DNA from: Streptosporangiaceae bacterium
GTDB lineage: Bacteria > Actinomycetota > Actinomycetes > Streptosporangiales > Streptosporangiaceae
DNA length: 15,904 nt
Assembly: GCA_030040475.1 (NCBI GenBank)
Contig: JASHTQ010000683.1
Span: forward strand, 1 to 15,904
Reading direction: 5' to 3'
Below the pieces are notes generated by a model. That model did not search any database. It was not told the origin of the DNA and was given only the letters and a program-made list of their open reading frames with translations. Position numbers and translations under genes: made by a program. Positions 6,861-14,074 of the stretch are shown in pieces; within the stretch, counting starts at the first letter, position 1, and the number at the start of each line of letters is the position of its first letter.

Positions 6861-8971
6861 AGCTTGTTCGCACCAGGCGCTTTAGCCTTGGCGAGCCCGG
6901 GCAGTTCACGGTTGCGGAGGATGGAGCGTGGGTGCTGTTCCTGCGCAGCCGGGCGGGCGACGACCCGGTGGCGTGCCTGTGGGCGGTCGACCTCGACTCC
7001 GGCATGGAGCGGCTGCTCGCCGACCCGGCAGACCTGCTCGCCGACCCCGGCGATCCCGCTCGGGTGCCTGCCAGCACCGTCGGCGTCGCGGGCCGGCCTG
7101 GCCGGAACGAGACCGGGACCCGAACGGCGGCAGGCGATGGGATCGGGGGGTACGCTACCGACGCGGCCGCACGGCTGGCGGCCTTCGCGCTGGGCGGGGC
7201 GCTGTGGACGGTCGACGCGGCGAGCGGGCGGGCGCGCCGCCTGCCGGCCGCGAGCCCCGTGGCCGATCCGCGTCCGGACCCGACCGGGCGGCGGATCGCG
7301 TACGCGAGCGCCGGCGCGCTGCGGGTGATCGAGGCGGACGGGACCGGTGACCGCGCGATCGCGGAAGCTGACGGAACCGGCGTCGCGTTCGGCATCGCCG
7401 AGCAGGCGGGGATGGTGTCGCTGCACGGCACGCGCGGCTTCTGGTGGTCGCCCGATGGCGACAGGCTGCTGGTCGCGCGGGTGGATCCGGCTGCTGTCCG
7501 GCTCTGGCACATTGCCGACCCGGCCGATCCCGGCCGGCCGCCGCGCGCCGTGCGCTACCCGGCGGCCGGGACGGCCAACGCCGACGTCACGCTGTGGCTG
7601 GCCGGGCTGGACGGCGCGCGGACCCCGGTGCGCTGGGATCGGGACGCGTTCGAATACGTGCCGGGCGCGGGCTGGGACGACCACGGCCCCTACGCCGTCG
7701 TGCAGTCCCGGGACCAGCGCACCGTCCGGTTCCTCGGCATCGACCCGGCCGGCGGCCGGACCACCGTGCTGGCCGGGCAGCGCGACGAGCGCTGGGTCCA
7801 GCTCGTCCCCGGCCTGCCGGCGAGGACCGGCTCCGGCGCCGTCGTCTGGCATGCCGACGTGCGCGGCACCCGGCGGCTGACCATGGACGGAGCCGCGGTC
7901 ACGCCACCCGGCCTGCAACTGCGTGGCGTGCTCGGCATAGACGGCGACGAGGTGCTGTTCACCGCCTCGCAGGAGCCGACCGAGATCCAGCTGTGGACCT
8001 ACCGGCCCGCGGACGGCGCCCGGCGGCTGACCGAGGAGCCGGGCGTGCACACCGGCGTCCGCCGCGCCGGGACCCTGGTCCACGTCATCAGGGACTCCGG
8101 CGGGCCGGGCGGGCGGATCGCCGCGCACAGGCGAGGCAAACCGGCCGTTCTGGTCGCCTCGCTGGTGCAGCGGCCGGCTCTCGACGTGCACGTGACCCGG
8201 ATGGAGCTTGGGCCGCGCCGGCTGCGGGCCGCGCTCTACCTTCCCTCCTGGTACCGGCCCGGCGAGCCGCTGCCCGTGCTCGCCGACCCGTACGGCGGAG
8301 CGAGCCTGCAGCGGGTCACCGCCGGACTCGACTGGCGTGGCCTGGTCTCGCAGTGGTTCGCCGAGCACGGCTTCGCGGTCCTGGTGGCCGACGGCAGCGG
8401 CACGCCGGGACGCGGACCCGACTGGGAGCGCGAGGTCCACGGTGACATCTACGGGCCGGTGCTCGACGACCAGGTCGTCGCGGTGACGCAGGCCGCGCGG
8501 CTGCACCCGGGCCTGGACCTCGGGCGGGTCGGCATCCGCGGCTGGTCCTTCGCCGGCTCGCTCGCGGCGCTTGCGGTGCTGCGCCGGCCCGAGGTCTTCC
8601 ACGCGGCGGTGGCCGGCGCCGGCCCCACCGACCAGCGGCTCTACAACACGCACTGGCGGGAACGTTTCCTCGGACATCCCGACGAGTTCCCCGACAGGTA
8701 CGAGGCGTGCTCGCTGCTGCGAGAGGCGCCGAACCTGACCCGGCCGCTGCTGCTGATGCACGGTCTCGCGGACGACAACGTGTTCCCGGCACACACGCTG
8801 CTGCTGTCCAGGGCGCTACTGGCCGCCGGCCGGCCGCACGAGGTGCTGCTGCTGCCCGGCCTCGGCCATGCGGACGCCGCGACGGCCGGGCACCTGCTCC
8901 GGTACCAGGCGCAATTCCTGCAGCGGCACCTGCAAGCTCAGCCCCCGCGCCAACCAGCGGCGCGGGGCTGA
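6836..8971 (+). CDS. S9 family prolyl oligopeptidase / DPP4-like serine peptidase
   Basis: Family knowledge: S9 peptidases cut short peptides, often after proline or release dipeptides, with a beta-propeller gating an alpha/beta-hydrolase domain. Seen: the N-terminal RTRRFSLGEPGQF opening and beta-propeller region (about 1-430) are typical of actinobacterial S9 proteins. The C-terminal hydrolase has S571 in GWSFAGS, D646 in HGLADDNVFP and H678 in LPGLGHAD, a complete triad. At 711 residues it has the expected length. No signal peptide or membrane anchor is visible, so it is probably cytosolic. GTG 6836 is chosen because the family N-terminus starts right there. It lies 127 bases after the rhomboid gene, behind an AT-rich control region, and ends inside a strong hairpin, so it is probably a single-gene transcription unit. 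Exact specificity (DPP, oligopeptidase or acylaminoacyl) is not assignable. Confidence 0.92.
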   Translation: MTSISFLEQLVRTRRFSLGEPGQFTVAEDGAWVLFLRSRAGDDPVACLWAVDLDSGMERLLADPADLLADPGDPARVPASTVGVAGRPGRNETGTRTAAGDGIGGYATDAAARLAAFALGGALWTVDAASGRARRLPAASPVADPRPDPTGRRIAYASAGALRVIEADGTGDRAIAEADGTGVAFGIAEQAGMVSLHGTRGFWWSPDGDRLLVARVDPAAVRLWHIADPADPGRPPRAVRYPAAGTANADVTLWLAGLDGARTPVRWDRDAFEYVPGAGWDDHGPYAVVQSRDQRTVRFLGIDPAGGRTTVLAGQRDERWVQLVPGLPARTGSGAVVWHADVRGTRRLTMDGAAVTPPGLQLRGVLGIDGDEVLFTASQEPTEIQLWTYRPADGARRLTEEPGVHTGVRRAGTLVHVIRDSGGPGGRIAAHRRGKPAVLVASLVQRPALDVHVTRMELGPRRLRAALYLPSWYRPGEPLPVLADPYGGASLQRVTAGLDWRGLVSQWFAEHGFAVLVADGSGTPGRGPDWEREVHGDIYGPVLDDQVVAVTQAARLHPGLDLGRVGIRGWSFAGSLAALAVLRRPEVFHAAVAGAGPTDQRLYNTHWRERFLGHPDEFPDRYEACSLLREAPNLTRPLLLMHGLADDNVFPAHTLLLSRALLAAGRPHEVLLLPGLGHADAATAGHLLRYQAQFLQRHLQAQPPRQPAARG

Positions 8972-8973
8972 GC
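8936..8973 (+). terminator. Strong terminator-like hairpin over the S9 gene stop codon
   Basis: The arm GCTCAGCCCCCGCGCC (8936-8951) pairs with GGCGCGGGGCTGAGC (8959-8973) across a 7-base loop, giving 15 base pairs with one bulged C. The TGA at 8969-8971 lies in the second arm. There is no T-tract, as is common for intrinsic terminators in high-GC actinomycetes. Confidence 0.65.
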
Positions 8974-9189
8974 GGGGGATCGACGGAGGCTTAGAACCCG
9001 GGTACGTACGCGGTCACGTCGCCGCGCGGTGCCGGCCAGGGCGACGGTCCCGGCTGCGGGGGTAGATGCGAAGTGGGGCGGGTGCGGCCATCCGTCAGAA
9101 AGAGGAGCAAACCCGCCCGGCTCCAACACAAACCAGGCGAGAAAATATGCACAAGAAAGGCGGATCGGGAAGAGGGCAGGTGAGGACCG
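8974..9189 (+). other. Intergenic region between S9 peptidase and serine hydrolase
   Basis: The first part is GC-rich with small palindromes (CCCGGG, GTACGTAC). The last ~100 bases become more A-rich, including gaaaatatgcac at 9141-9152, and probably hold the promoter of the serine hydrolase. I see no clear -35/-10 pair. GAGG at 9182-9185 is the likely ribosome-binding site, four bases before GTG 9190. Confidence 0.4.
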
Positions 9190-10437
9190 GTGGGCGAGGT
9201 CGCGATCGAGCTGGACGCCGTGGACGCGGGCCTGGACCCGAGGCGGCTGCGGCGCATCGACGCCCACTTCGCCCGCTACGTGGACGACGGCCGGCTGCCC
9301 GGATGGCTGATCACGGTGAGCAGGCACGGCCGCCCGGTGTACGTGGCCAGGTACGGGTGGCGTGACCTGGAGGCCGGGCTGCCCGTCACCGACGACACGC
9401 TGTGGCGGATCTACTCGATGACCAAGCCGATCACCTCGGTCGCGGCGATGATGCTGTACGAGGAGGGCAAGCTGGCGCTCACCGATCCGGTCAGCGCGTT
9501 CATCCCCGCCTTCGCCCAGGTACGGGTGTACGCGGGCGGTTCGGACCTGGACCCCGTCACGGTCCCCGCGGCGGAGCCGATCCGGGTCTGGCACCTGCTC
9601 ACGCACACCGCCGGGCTCAGCTACGGCTTCCACCGGGTCCATCCGGTGGATGCCCTGTACCGGTCGGCCGGCTTCGAGTGGTCCGGGCCGGCCGGGATCG
9701 ACCTGGCCCAGGCCTGCGACGTCTGGGCCGGGTTGCCGCTGCTGTTCCAGCCGGGCACCGAGTGGAACTATTCGGTCGCCACCGACGTCCTCGGCCGGGT
9801 CATCGAGGTCGTTTCCGGCCAGCGCCTTGACCAGTTTCTCGGGACGCGGGTGTTCGGCCCGCTCGGCATGACCCAGACCGCCTTCTGGGTCGGCGCGTCG
9901 GCCGCGCCCCGGCTGGCCGCGCTGTACGTGCCGGGCGCCTACGGCAAGGCGACGCGGGCCGACGCCATCGGCAAGGCCGCGCTGTCCCCGCCGGGCCTGA
10001 TCAGCGGCGGCGGCGGCCTGGTGGGCACCGCGGCCGACTACGGCCGCTTCACCCAGATGCTGCTGCACGGGCCCGGCAGCCCGGCGGGCGAGCTCGATGG
10101 CGTCCGGCTGCTGAGCCCGCGCACCGTCGGGTACATGGCCCGCAACCACCTTCCCGGCGGCCTTGACCTGGCGGCCGTCGGCCGTCCGCTGCCCAGCGAG
10201 GGCCCGTTCCAGGGCGTCGGCTTCGGCTTCGGCTTCTCGGTCGTCCTTGACCCCGTGCCCGGCAAGGTGGTCCGCTCCGCCGGCGAGCTCGCCTGGGGCG
10301 GGGCCGCGAACACCCTGTTCTGGATCGACCAGGAGGCCGACCTGACCGCCTCGTTCTTCACCCAGCTGTTCCCGGTGGGCACCCACCCGCTCCGCACGCA
10401 GTTGCGCCAGCTGGTCTACCAGGCCCTGGTCCGCTGA
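9190..10437 (+). CDS. Beta-lactamase-fold serine hydrolase (class C / EstB-like esterase)
   Basis: Family knowledge: this Pfam beta-lactamase family includes class C beta-lactamases, DD-peptidases and esterases such as EstB. All use a serine nucleophile activated by a lysine and a tyrosine. Seen: 415 residues, with S76-M-T-K79 as the SxxK motif, Y194-S-V as the YxN-equivalent, and W369-G-G replacing the KTG box. YSV plus WGG resembles EstB-type esterases more than true beta-lactamases, so an esterase or amide hydrolase role is more likely than antibiotic resistance. LISGGGGLVGTAADYGRF is a typical family segment. No signal peptide is seen, implying a cytosolic enzyme. GTG 9190 has GAGG four bases upstream. 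The gene stands alone, 216 bases after a terminator. The substrate is unknown. Confidence 0.92.
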   Translation: MGEVAIELDAVDAGLDPRRLRRIDAHFARYVDDGRLPGWLITVSRHGRPVYVARYGWRDLEAGLPVTDDTLWRIYSMTKPITSVAAMMLYEEGKLALTDPVSAFIPAFAQVRVYAGGSDLDPVTVPAAEPIRVWHLLTHTAGLSYGFHRVHPVDALYRSAGFEWSGPAGIDLAQACDVWAGLPLLFQPGTEWNYSVATDVLGRVIEVVSGQRLDQFLGTRVFGPLGMTQTAFWVGASAAPRLAALYVPGAYGKATRADAIGKAALSPPGLISGGGGLVGTAADYGRFTQMLLHGPGSPAGELDGVRLLSPRTVGYMARNHLPGGLDLAAVGRPLPSEGPFQGVGFGFGFSVVLDPVPGKVVRSAGELAWGGAANTLFWIDQEADLTASFFTQLFPVGTHPLRTQLRQLVYQALVR

Positions 10438-10467
10438 CCGCCGCACCGCTGGCGTCACCGGCCGCCG

Positions 10468-10517
10468 TCACCGGGGGCGCCGTCCGCGGCTGCCTCACCG
10501 GGGGCGCCGTCTGCGGC
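10468..10517 (+). repeat. Two near-identical 23-base direct repeats
   Basis: Copies at 10468-10490 and 10495-10517 differ at one base (C to T). Each begins TCACCGGGGGCGCCGT, and the offset between copies is 27 bases. They lie 30 bases after the serine hydrolase stop. The core GCCGTCCGCGGC also occurs in the tandem repeat at the right end of the window. Confidence 0.75.
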
Positions 10518-10581
10518 CGGCGCGTTTGTGGTGAGCGCAGCGCGGATCGCAGCGACGGTTGTGGCGGCCGTCAAAGCCGCA

Positions 10582-10639
10582 ATCTGGCTCTTTCCCTCCC
10601 CCCGGCGGGCGAGTACCTAAGGAAAAGGAGAAGCCAGAT
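10582..10639 (+). promoter_or_regulatory. Inverted repeat / 5'-leader hairpin before the SDR gene
   Basis: ATCTGGCT (10582-10589) and AGCCAGAT (10632-10639) are perfect 8-base inverted arms. Inside them, CTTTCC can also pair with the GGAAAAG at 10621-10627, leaving a few unpaired bases. The structure ends just before the GGAGG of the SDR gene. It could be a leader structure affecting translation or a diffuse operator. It matches no riboswitch that I recognise. Confidence 0.4.
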
Positions 10640-10647
10640 CCCTCGCC

Positions 10648-10652
10648 GGAGG
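10648..10652 (+). promoter_or_regulatory. Ribosome-binding site of the SDR gene
   Basis: A full GGAGG lies six bases before ATG 10659. This is the clearest Shine-Dalgarno in the window and fixes the start. Confidence 0.8.
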
Positions 10653-10658
10653 TGCTCG

Positions 10659-11435
10659 ATGGAGCTGCCCGCGCTGTTCAGCCTGGAAGGCAAGGTCGCG
10701 CTCGTCACCGGCGCGGGCGGCGGCCTGGGGCGGCAGTTCAGCGAGATGGCGGCAGCGGCGGGAGCCGACGTCGCCTGCGCGGACGTCGACGAGGAATCGG
10801 CGAAACAGACCGCCGCGGCGGTCGCCGGCCAGGGGCGTCGCGGTTTCGGGCTCCGCTGCGACGTCACCGCGGAGGCCGAAGTCGAGGCGATGGTCCGCCG
10901 CACCGTCGAGGAGTTCGGCCGCCTCGACATCTTGTTCAACAACGCCGGGATCGCCGACCCGGCCCCGTTCCTGCTGCACGAGTATCCGACGGAGAACTGG
11001 CGCCGGGTGCTTTCCGTCGACCTGGACGGCGTCTTCTTCTGCGCGCGCGAGGCGCTCAAGGTGATGGTCCCGAGGCGATCGGGCAAGGTCATCAACATCG
11101 CCTCGATGTGGGGCCTGGCGGGCTCGTCCAGCCTGTTTCCGGCGCCCGCCTACAACGCGGCGAAGGGCGCCGTGGTCAACCTGACCCGCGAGCTGGGGCT
11201 GCAGTACGCCACGCGGGGCATCCAGGTCAACGCGCTGTGCCCGGGCTTTTACCGCACCAGGCTCGGCGCCTTCGACGACCCGGACACGCTGGCCAGGGTC
11301 GAGGCGTTCATCCCGATGGGCCACGTCGCCGAGGCCGCCGACATCAAGGGCCCGGCGCTGTTCCTCGCCTCGGCCGCGTCGGACTACATGACCGGCCAGA
11401 CCCTGGTCACCGACGGGGGCTGCCTGGCCAAGTAG
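10659..11435 (+). CDS. Short-chain dehydrogenase/reductase (SDR), classical type
   Basis: Family knowledge: classical SDRs are cytosolic NAD(P)-dependent oxidoreductases of alcohols, ketones, sugars or steroids. Seen: 258 residues, typical length. The nucleotide-binding TGAGGGLG spans 17-24. D42 at the end of beta-2 favours NAD(H) over NADP(H). NNAG spans 94-97, S149 lies in INIASM, and Y165 and K169 form YNAAK. Ser to Tyr is 16 residues rather than the usual 13, so a short insert (GSSS region) shapes the active site. The structural tetrad Asn is replaced by D121 in SVDLDG. The CPGF segment after beta-6 is normal. It has its own strong GGAGG and is followed 71 bases later by the aminopeptidase, so the two could be co-transcribed. 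The substrate cannot be predicted. Confidence 0.93.
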   Translation: MELPALFSLEGKVALVTGAGGGLGRQFSEMAAAAGADVACADVDEESAKQTAAAVAGQGRRGFGLRCDVTAEAEVEAMVRRTVEEFGRLDILFNNAGIADPAPFLLHEYPTENWRRVLSVDLDGVFFCAREALKVMVPRRSGKVINIASMWGLAGSSSLFPAPAYNAAKGAVVNLTRELGLQYATRGIQVNALCPGFYRTRLGAFDDPDTLARVEAFIPMGHVAEAADIKGPALFLASAASDYMTGQTLVTDGGCLAK

Positions 11436-11506
11436 GCCGCCGGCGGCTGCCCGGCCAGGTCGGCGGTATCGTCGGTGAGTCCGAGCAGACGAAGCTGGAG
11501 CCGACG

Positions 11507-14065
11507 ATGCCAACCGACGAGATCACCCGCGCGGAGACGGCGCAGCGGGCCCGCCTGCTGCGGGTCCGCGACTACCACGTCGCGCTGGACCTGACCCGCG
11601 GTGCGGAGACTTTCGGCTCGGTCTCGGTCATCAGGTTCGATGCCGCCGAGCCCGGCGCGGCCAGCCACGCCGACCTGGTCGCCAGCGCTGTCCACGAGAT
11701 CACGCTGAACGGAGCGCCGCTGGACCCGGCCGCCGTCTACGCCGACGGCCGCATCGCCCTGCCCGACCTGGCCGTGCACAACGAACTGCGCGTGGTGGCC
11801 GACTGCGCCTACACCGACTCGGGCACCGGCATGCACCGGTCGGCCGACGCCGCGAGCGGCGGAGTCTGGATATACGGGAAGTTCGCGCCCGCCTACGCCC
11901 GCACCGCGTACGCCTGCTTCGACCAGCCGGACCTGAAGGCCGAGTTCACCTTCCAGGTCACGGTGCCCGCGCAGTGGACCGTGCTGTCCAACCAGCCGCC
12001 AGCGGCGGCGCCGGAGCAGGCCGCCGGGGGCAATGCGATCTGGCGCTTCACCCCGACGCCGCGGCTGCCGACCTTCACCACGACCGTGGTGGCAGGCGAC
12101 TACCACGTGGTCACCTCGTTTCACGCCGCGCCGGGCGGCCGGCGGATCCCGCTCGAGCTCGCCTGCCAGGCCAACCTGGCCGGCCTTCTCGACGCCGAGG
12201 CCCAAGCCCTGTTCGAGGTGACCGGGCGCGGCCTGGACCTGTATACCGGATTGCTCGGCGGCTACCCGTACGCCAAATACGGCCAGGTGTTCGTGCCCGC
12301 CTTCAGCGCCGGGGCGAGCGAGGACGTCGGCTGCGTCCTGATCTCCGACCAGTTCCTTTTCCGGTCCAGGGTCACCGCGGCGATGGACGAATTCCGAACG
12401 ATGGCGATCCTGCACGAGATGGCGCACATGTGGTTCGGCGACCTGGTGACCGTGCAGTGGTGGGACGACCTGTGGCTGAGCGAGTCGTTCGCCGAGTTCT
12501 GCGGGCACCTCGCGACGGCCAGGGTGGGCGGTTTTCCCGATGCCTGGTCGACGTTCTCCGTCGGGCGCAAGGCATGGGGCTACGCGCAGGACCGGCTGCC
12601 GTCCACGCATCCGGTCGCCGCCGACACGGCCACGCTCAGCGAGGCGATCGCCAACTTCGACGGGATCAGCTACGCCAAGGGCGCCAGCGTGCTCAGGCAG
12701 CTGGCCGCCTTCGCCGGCGAGGAGAACTTCTTCTCCGGCATCCGTGCCTACCTTGCCGGGCACGCCTTTGCCAACGCGAGCCGCAACGACCTCATCGCGG
12801 CCGTGGCAGCCAGCTCGGGCAAGTCCCTGGACGACTGGTCGCAGGCCTGGCTGCGGACGGCGGGATTCAACACGCTGCGCTGCGAGTTCCGCACCGACGC
12901 CGGCGGCGCCTTCACCGAGTTCGCCGTCGTGCAGGATGCTCCCGCATCGCACCAGGTCCTGCGGCCGCACCAGGTGGCGGTCGGCCTCTACCAGCGTTCC
13001 GGCGACGTGCTGGCGCGAATGCACCGGATAGAAGTCGACGTCGCGGGCCCGCGGACGAACGTGCCCGAGCTGGTCGGCACCACGCAGCCCGACCTGGTCC
13101 TGCCCAACGACGGCGATACCGGGTTCGTGATGGTCAGGTTCGACCCGCGGTCGCTGCGGACCGTGACCGAGTCGATCGGCAGGCTCGCCGACCCGCTGGC
13201 ACGCGCGGTCTGCTGGAACACCCTCATCGACATGGTCAAGCAGGCCGAGCTTCCGATGCCCCGGTTCGTGGCCACGCTGGCCGGCGGCATCCGGCACGAA
13301 CCGTCGGTATCGGTGCTCCAGGCCCTGCTCCCGCAGGCCGAGCAGATCATCAGGCAGCTGGCCGGACCGGAACCCGCGGCGGAAGGCAAGCGGCTGCTCG
13401 CCGACGTCGCCTGGCAGCTGCTGCGTTCGGCCGAGCCTGGCGGCGATCTCCAGCTGGCCTGGGCGCAGCTGCTCGGCTGGACGGCGACATCGCCGGACCA
13501 GCTCGACCTGACCGCCGCGCTGCTGAGCGGCGGCGTGACCGTGCCCGGCCTGCCGGTGGACGCCGAGCTGCGCTGGCCGCTGCTGCAGCGCCTCGCCGCC
13601 GCCGGGCGAGCCGGCGATGCCCTCATCGACGCCGAGCTGGCCGGGGATCCGACGCCGGCGGGCCAGCGCTACGCCGCGGCGTGCCGGGCCGCGATCCCCG
13701 ACGCCGCACACAAGGAAGCGGCCTGGCAACAGCTCATCGACGGTCGTCTCGGCATCGAGGGCCTGTCCATGCTCGCCCGCGGATTCGCCCTGCCCGAGCA
13801 GGCCGGCCTGCTCACCCCGTACGCCGCGCGCTACCTCGGCACGCTGCGCGAGATCTGGCCGACACGCAGCGGTCACCTGCGGGTGCTCCTCGGCGACCTG
13901 CTGTTTCCCTACCCGGCGGCCTCGCCGGACCTGCTCGCGCAGCTCGACGAGTTCCTTGCCGCCGACCCGGCCGACCCCGGCATGACCCGGGTCCTGACCG
14001 AGCGCCGCGACACGCTGCGGCAGGCGCTGCTCTCGCGCGCGCTGCCCAGCCGACCAGGTGAGTGA
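11507..14065 (+). CDS. pepN: M1 family aminopeptidase N
   Basis: Family knowledge: zinc aminopeptidases that remove N-terminal residues from peptides in the cytosol. Seen: 852 residues, the usual size of actinobacterial PepN. The order is a beta-rich N-terminal domain (about 1-190), a thermolysin-like catalytic domain (about 195-430), a beta module and a helical C-terminal domain (about 510-852). Zinc ligands are H303 and H307 in HEMAH, and E326 exactly 18 residues later in WLSESFAE. The catalytic Tyr is Y389 in YAKGASVL. The exopeptidase motif GAMEN reads GASED (269-273): the N-terminus-binding glutamate E272 is kept, but Met and Asn have changed. ATG 11507 is preceded by GGAG at six bases; the same frame is open far upstream but that part has no similarity to the family. 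It is convergent with the helicase, seven bases between stops. A TATCGT at 11467-11472 is a possible -10. Confidence 0.95.
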   Translation: MPTDEITRAETAQRARLLRVRDYHVALDLTRGAETFGSVSVIRFDAAEPGAASHADLVASAVHEITLNGAPLDPAAVYADGRIALPDLAVHNELRVVADCAYTDSGTGMHRSADAASGGVWIYGKFAPAYARTAYACFDQPDLKAEFTFQVTVPAQWTVLSNQPPAAAPEQAAGGNAIWRFTPTPRLPTFTTTVVAGDYHVVTSFHAAPGGRRIPLELACQANLAGLLDAEAQALFEVTGRGLDLYTGLLGGYPYAKYGQVFVPAFSAGASEDVGCVLISDQFLFRSRVTAAMDEFRTMAILHEMAHMWFGDLVTVQWWDDLWLSESFAEFCGHLATARVGGFPDAWSTFSVGRKAWGYAQDRLPSTHPVAADTATLSEAIANFDGISYAKGASVLRQLAAFAGEENFFSGIRAYLAGHAFANASRNDLIAAVAASSGKSLDDWSQAWLRTAGFNTLRCEFRTDAGGAFTEFAVVQDAPASHQVLRPHQVAVGLYQRSGDVLARMHRIEVDVAGPRTNVPELVGTTQPDLVLPNDGDTGFVMVRFDPRSLRTVTESIGRLADPLARAVCWNTLIDMVKQAELPMPRFVATLAGGIRHEPSVSVLQALLPQAEQIIRQLAGPEPAAEGKRLLADVAWQLLRSAEPGGDLQLAWAQLLGWTATSPDQLDLTAALLSGGVTVPGLPVDAELRWPLLQRLAAAGRAGDALIDAELAGDPTPAGQRYAAACRAAIPDAAHKEAAWQQLIDGRLGIEGLSMLARGFALPEQAGLLTPYAARYLGTLREIWPTRSGHLRVLLGDLLFPYPAASPDLLAQLDEFLAADPADPGMTRVLTERRDTLRQALLSRALPSRPGE

Positions 14066-14074
14066 GCCCTGGTC
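14052..14074. terminator. Possible bidirectional terminator between convergent genes
   Basis: GACCAGG (14052-14058) and CCTGGTC (14068-14074) form a perfect 7-bp stem with a 9-base loop. The pepN stop lies in the loop and the helicase stop overlaps the second arm. The convergent placement suits a shared terminator, but the stem is short and has no T-tract. Confidence 0.45.

Noticed and set aside
6857..6869. GAAC-N5-GTTC palindrome resembling an SOS (LexA) box
   Set aside because: The Gram-positive/actinobacterial box needs a 4-base spacer; here it is 5. It also lies inside the S9 coding sequence.
8991..9257. Minus-strand 88-codon frame ending TAYVPGF
   Set aside because: About half overlaps the serine hydrolase. 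I see no convincing ribosome-binding site or recognisable family, so a small real gene cannot be supported.
11418..11457. 13-base direct repeat GGCTGCCTGGCCA / GGCTGCCCGGCCA at the end of the SDR gene
   Set aside because: It is short, imperfect and partly coding, and is likely chance in this base composition.
10559..11506. In-frame upstream extension of pepN to 10559
   Set aside because: The stretch overlaps the well-supported SDR gene in another frame and has only low-complexity Arg/Gly sequence. ATG 11507 with GGAG gives the usual PepN length.
11384..13876. 830-codon open frame on the minus strand opposite pepN
   Set aside because: It is a typical antisense shadow in GC-rich DNA. The plus frame has the complete zinc site and family length.
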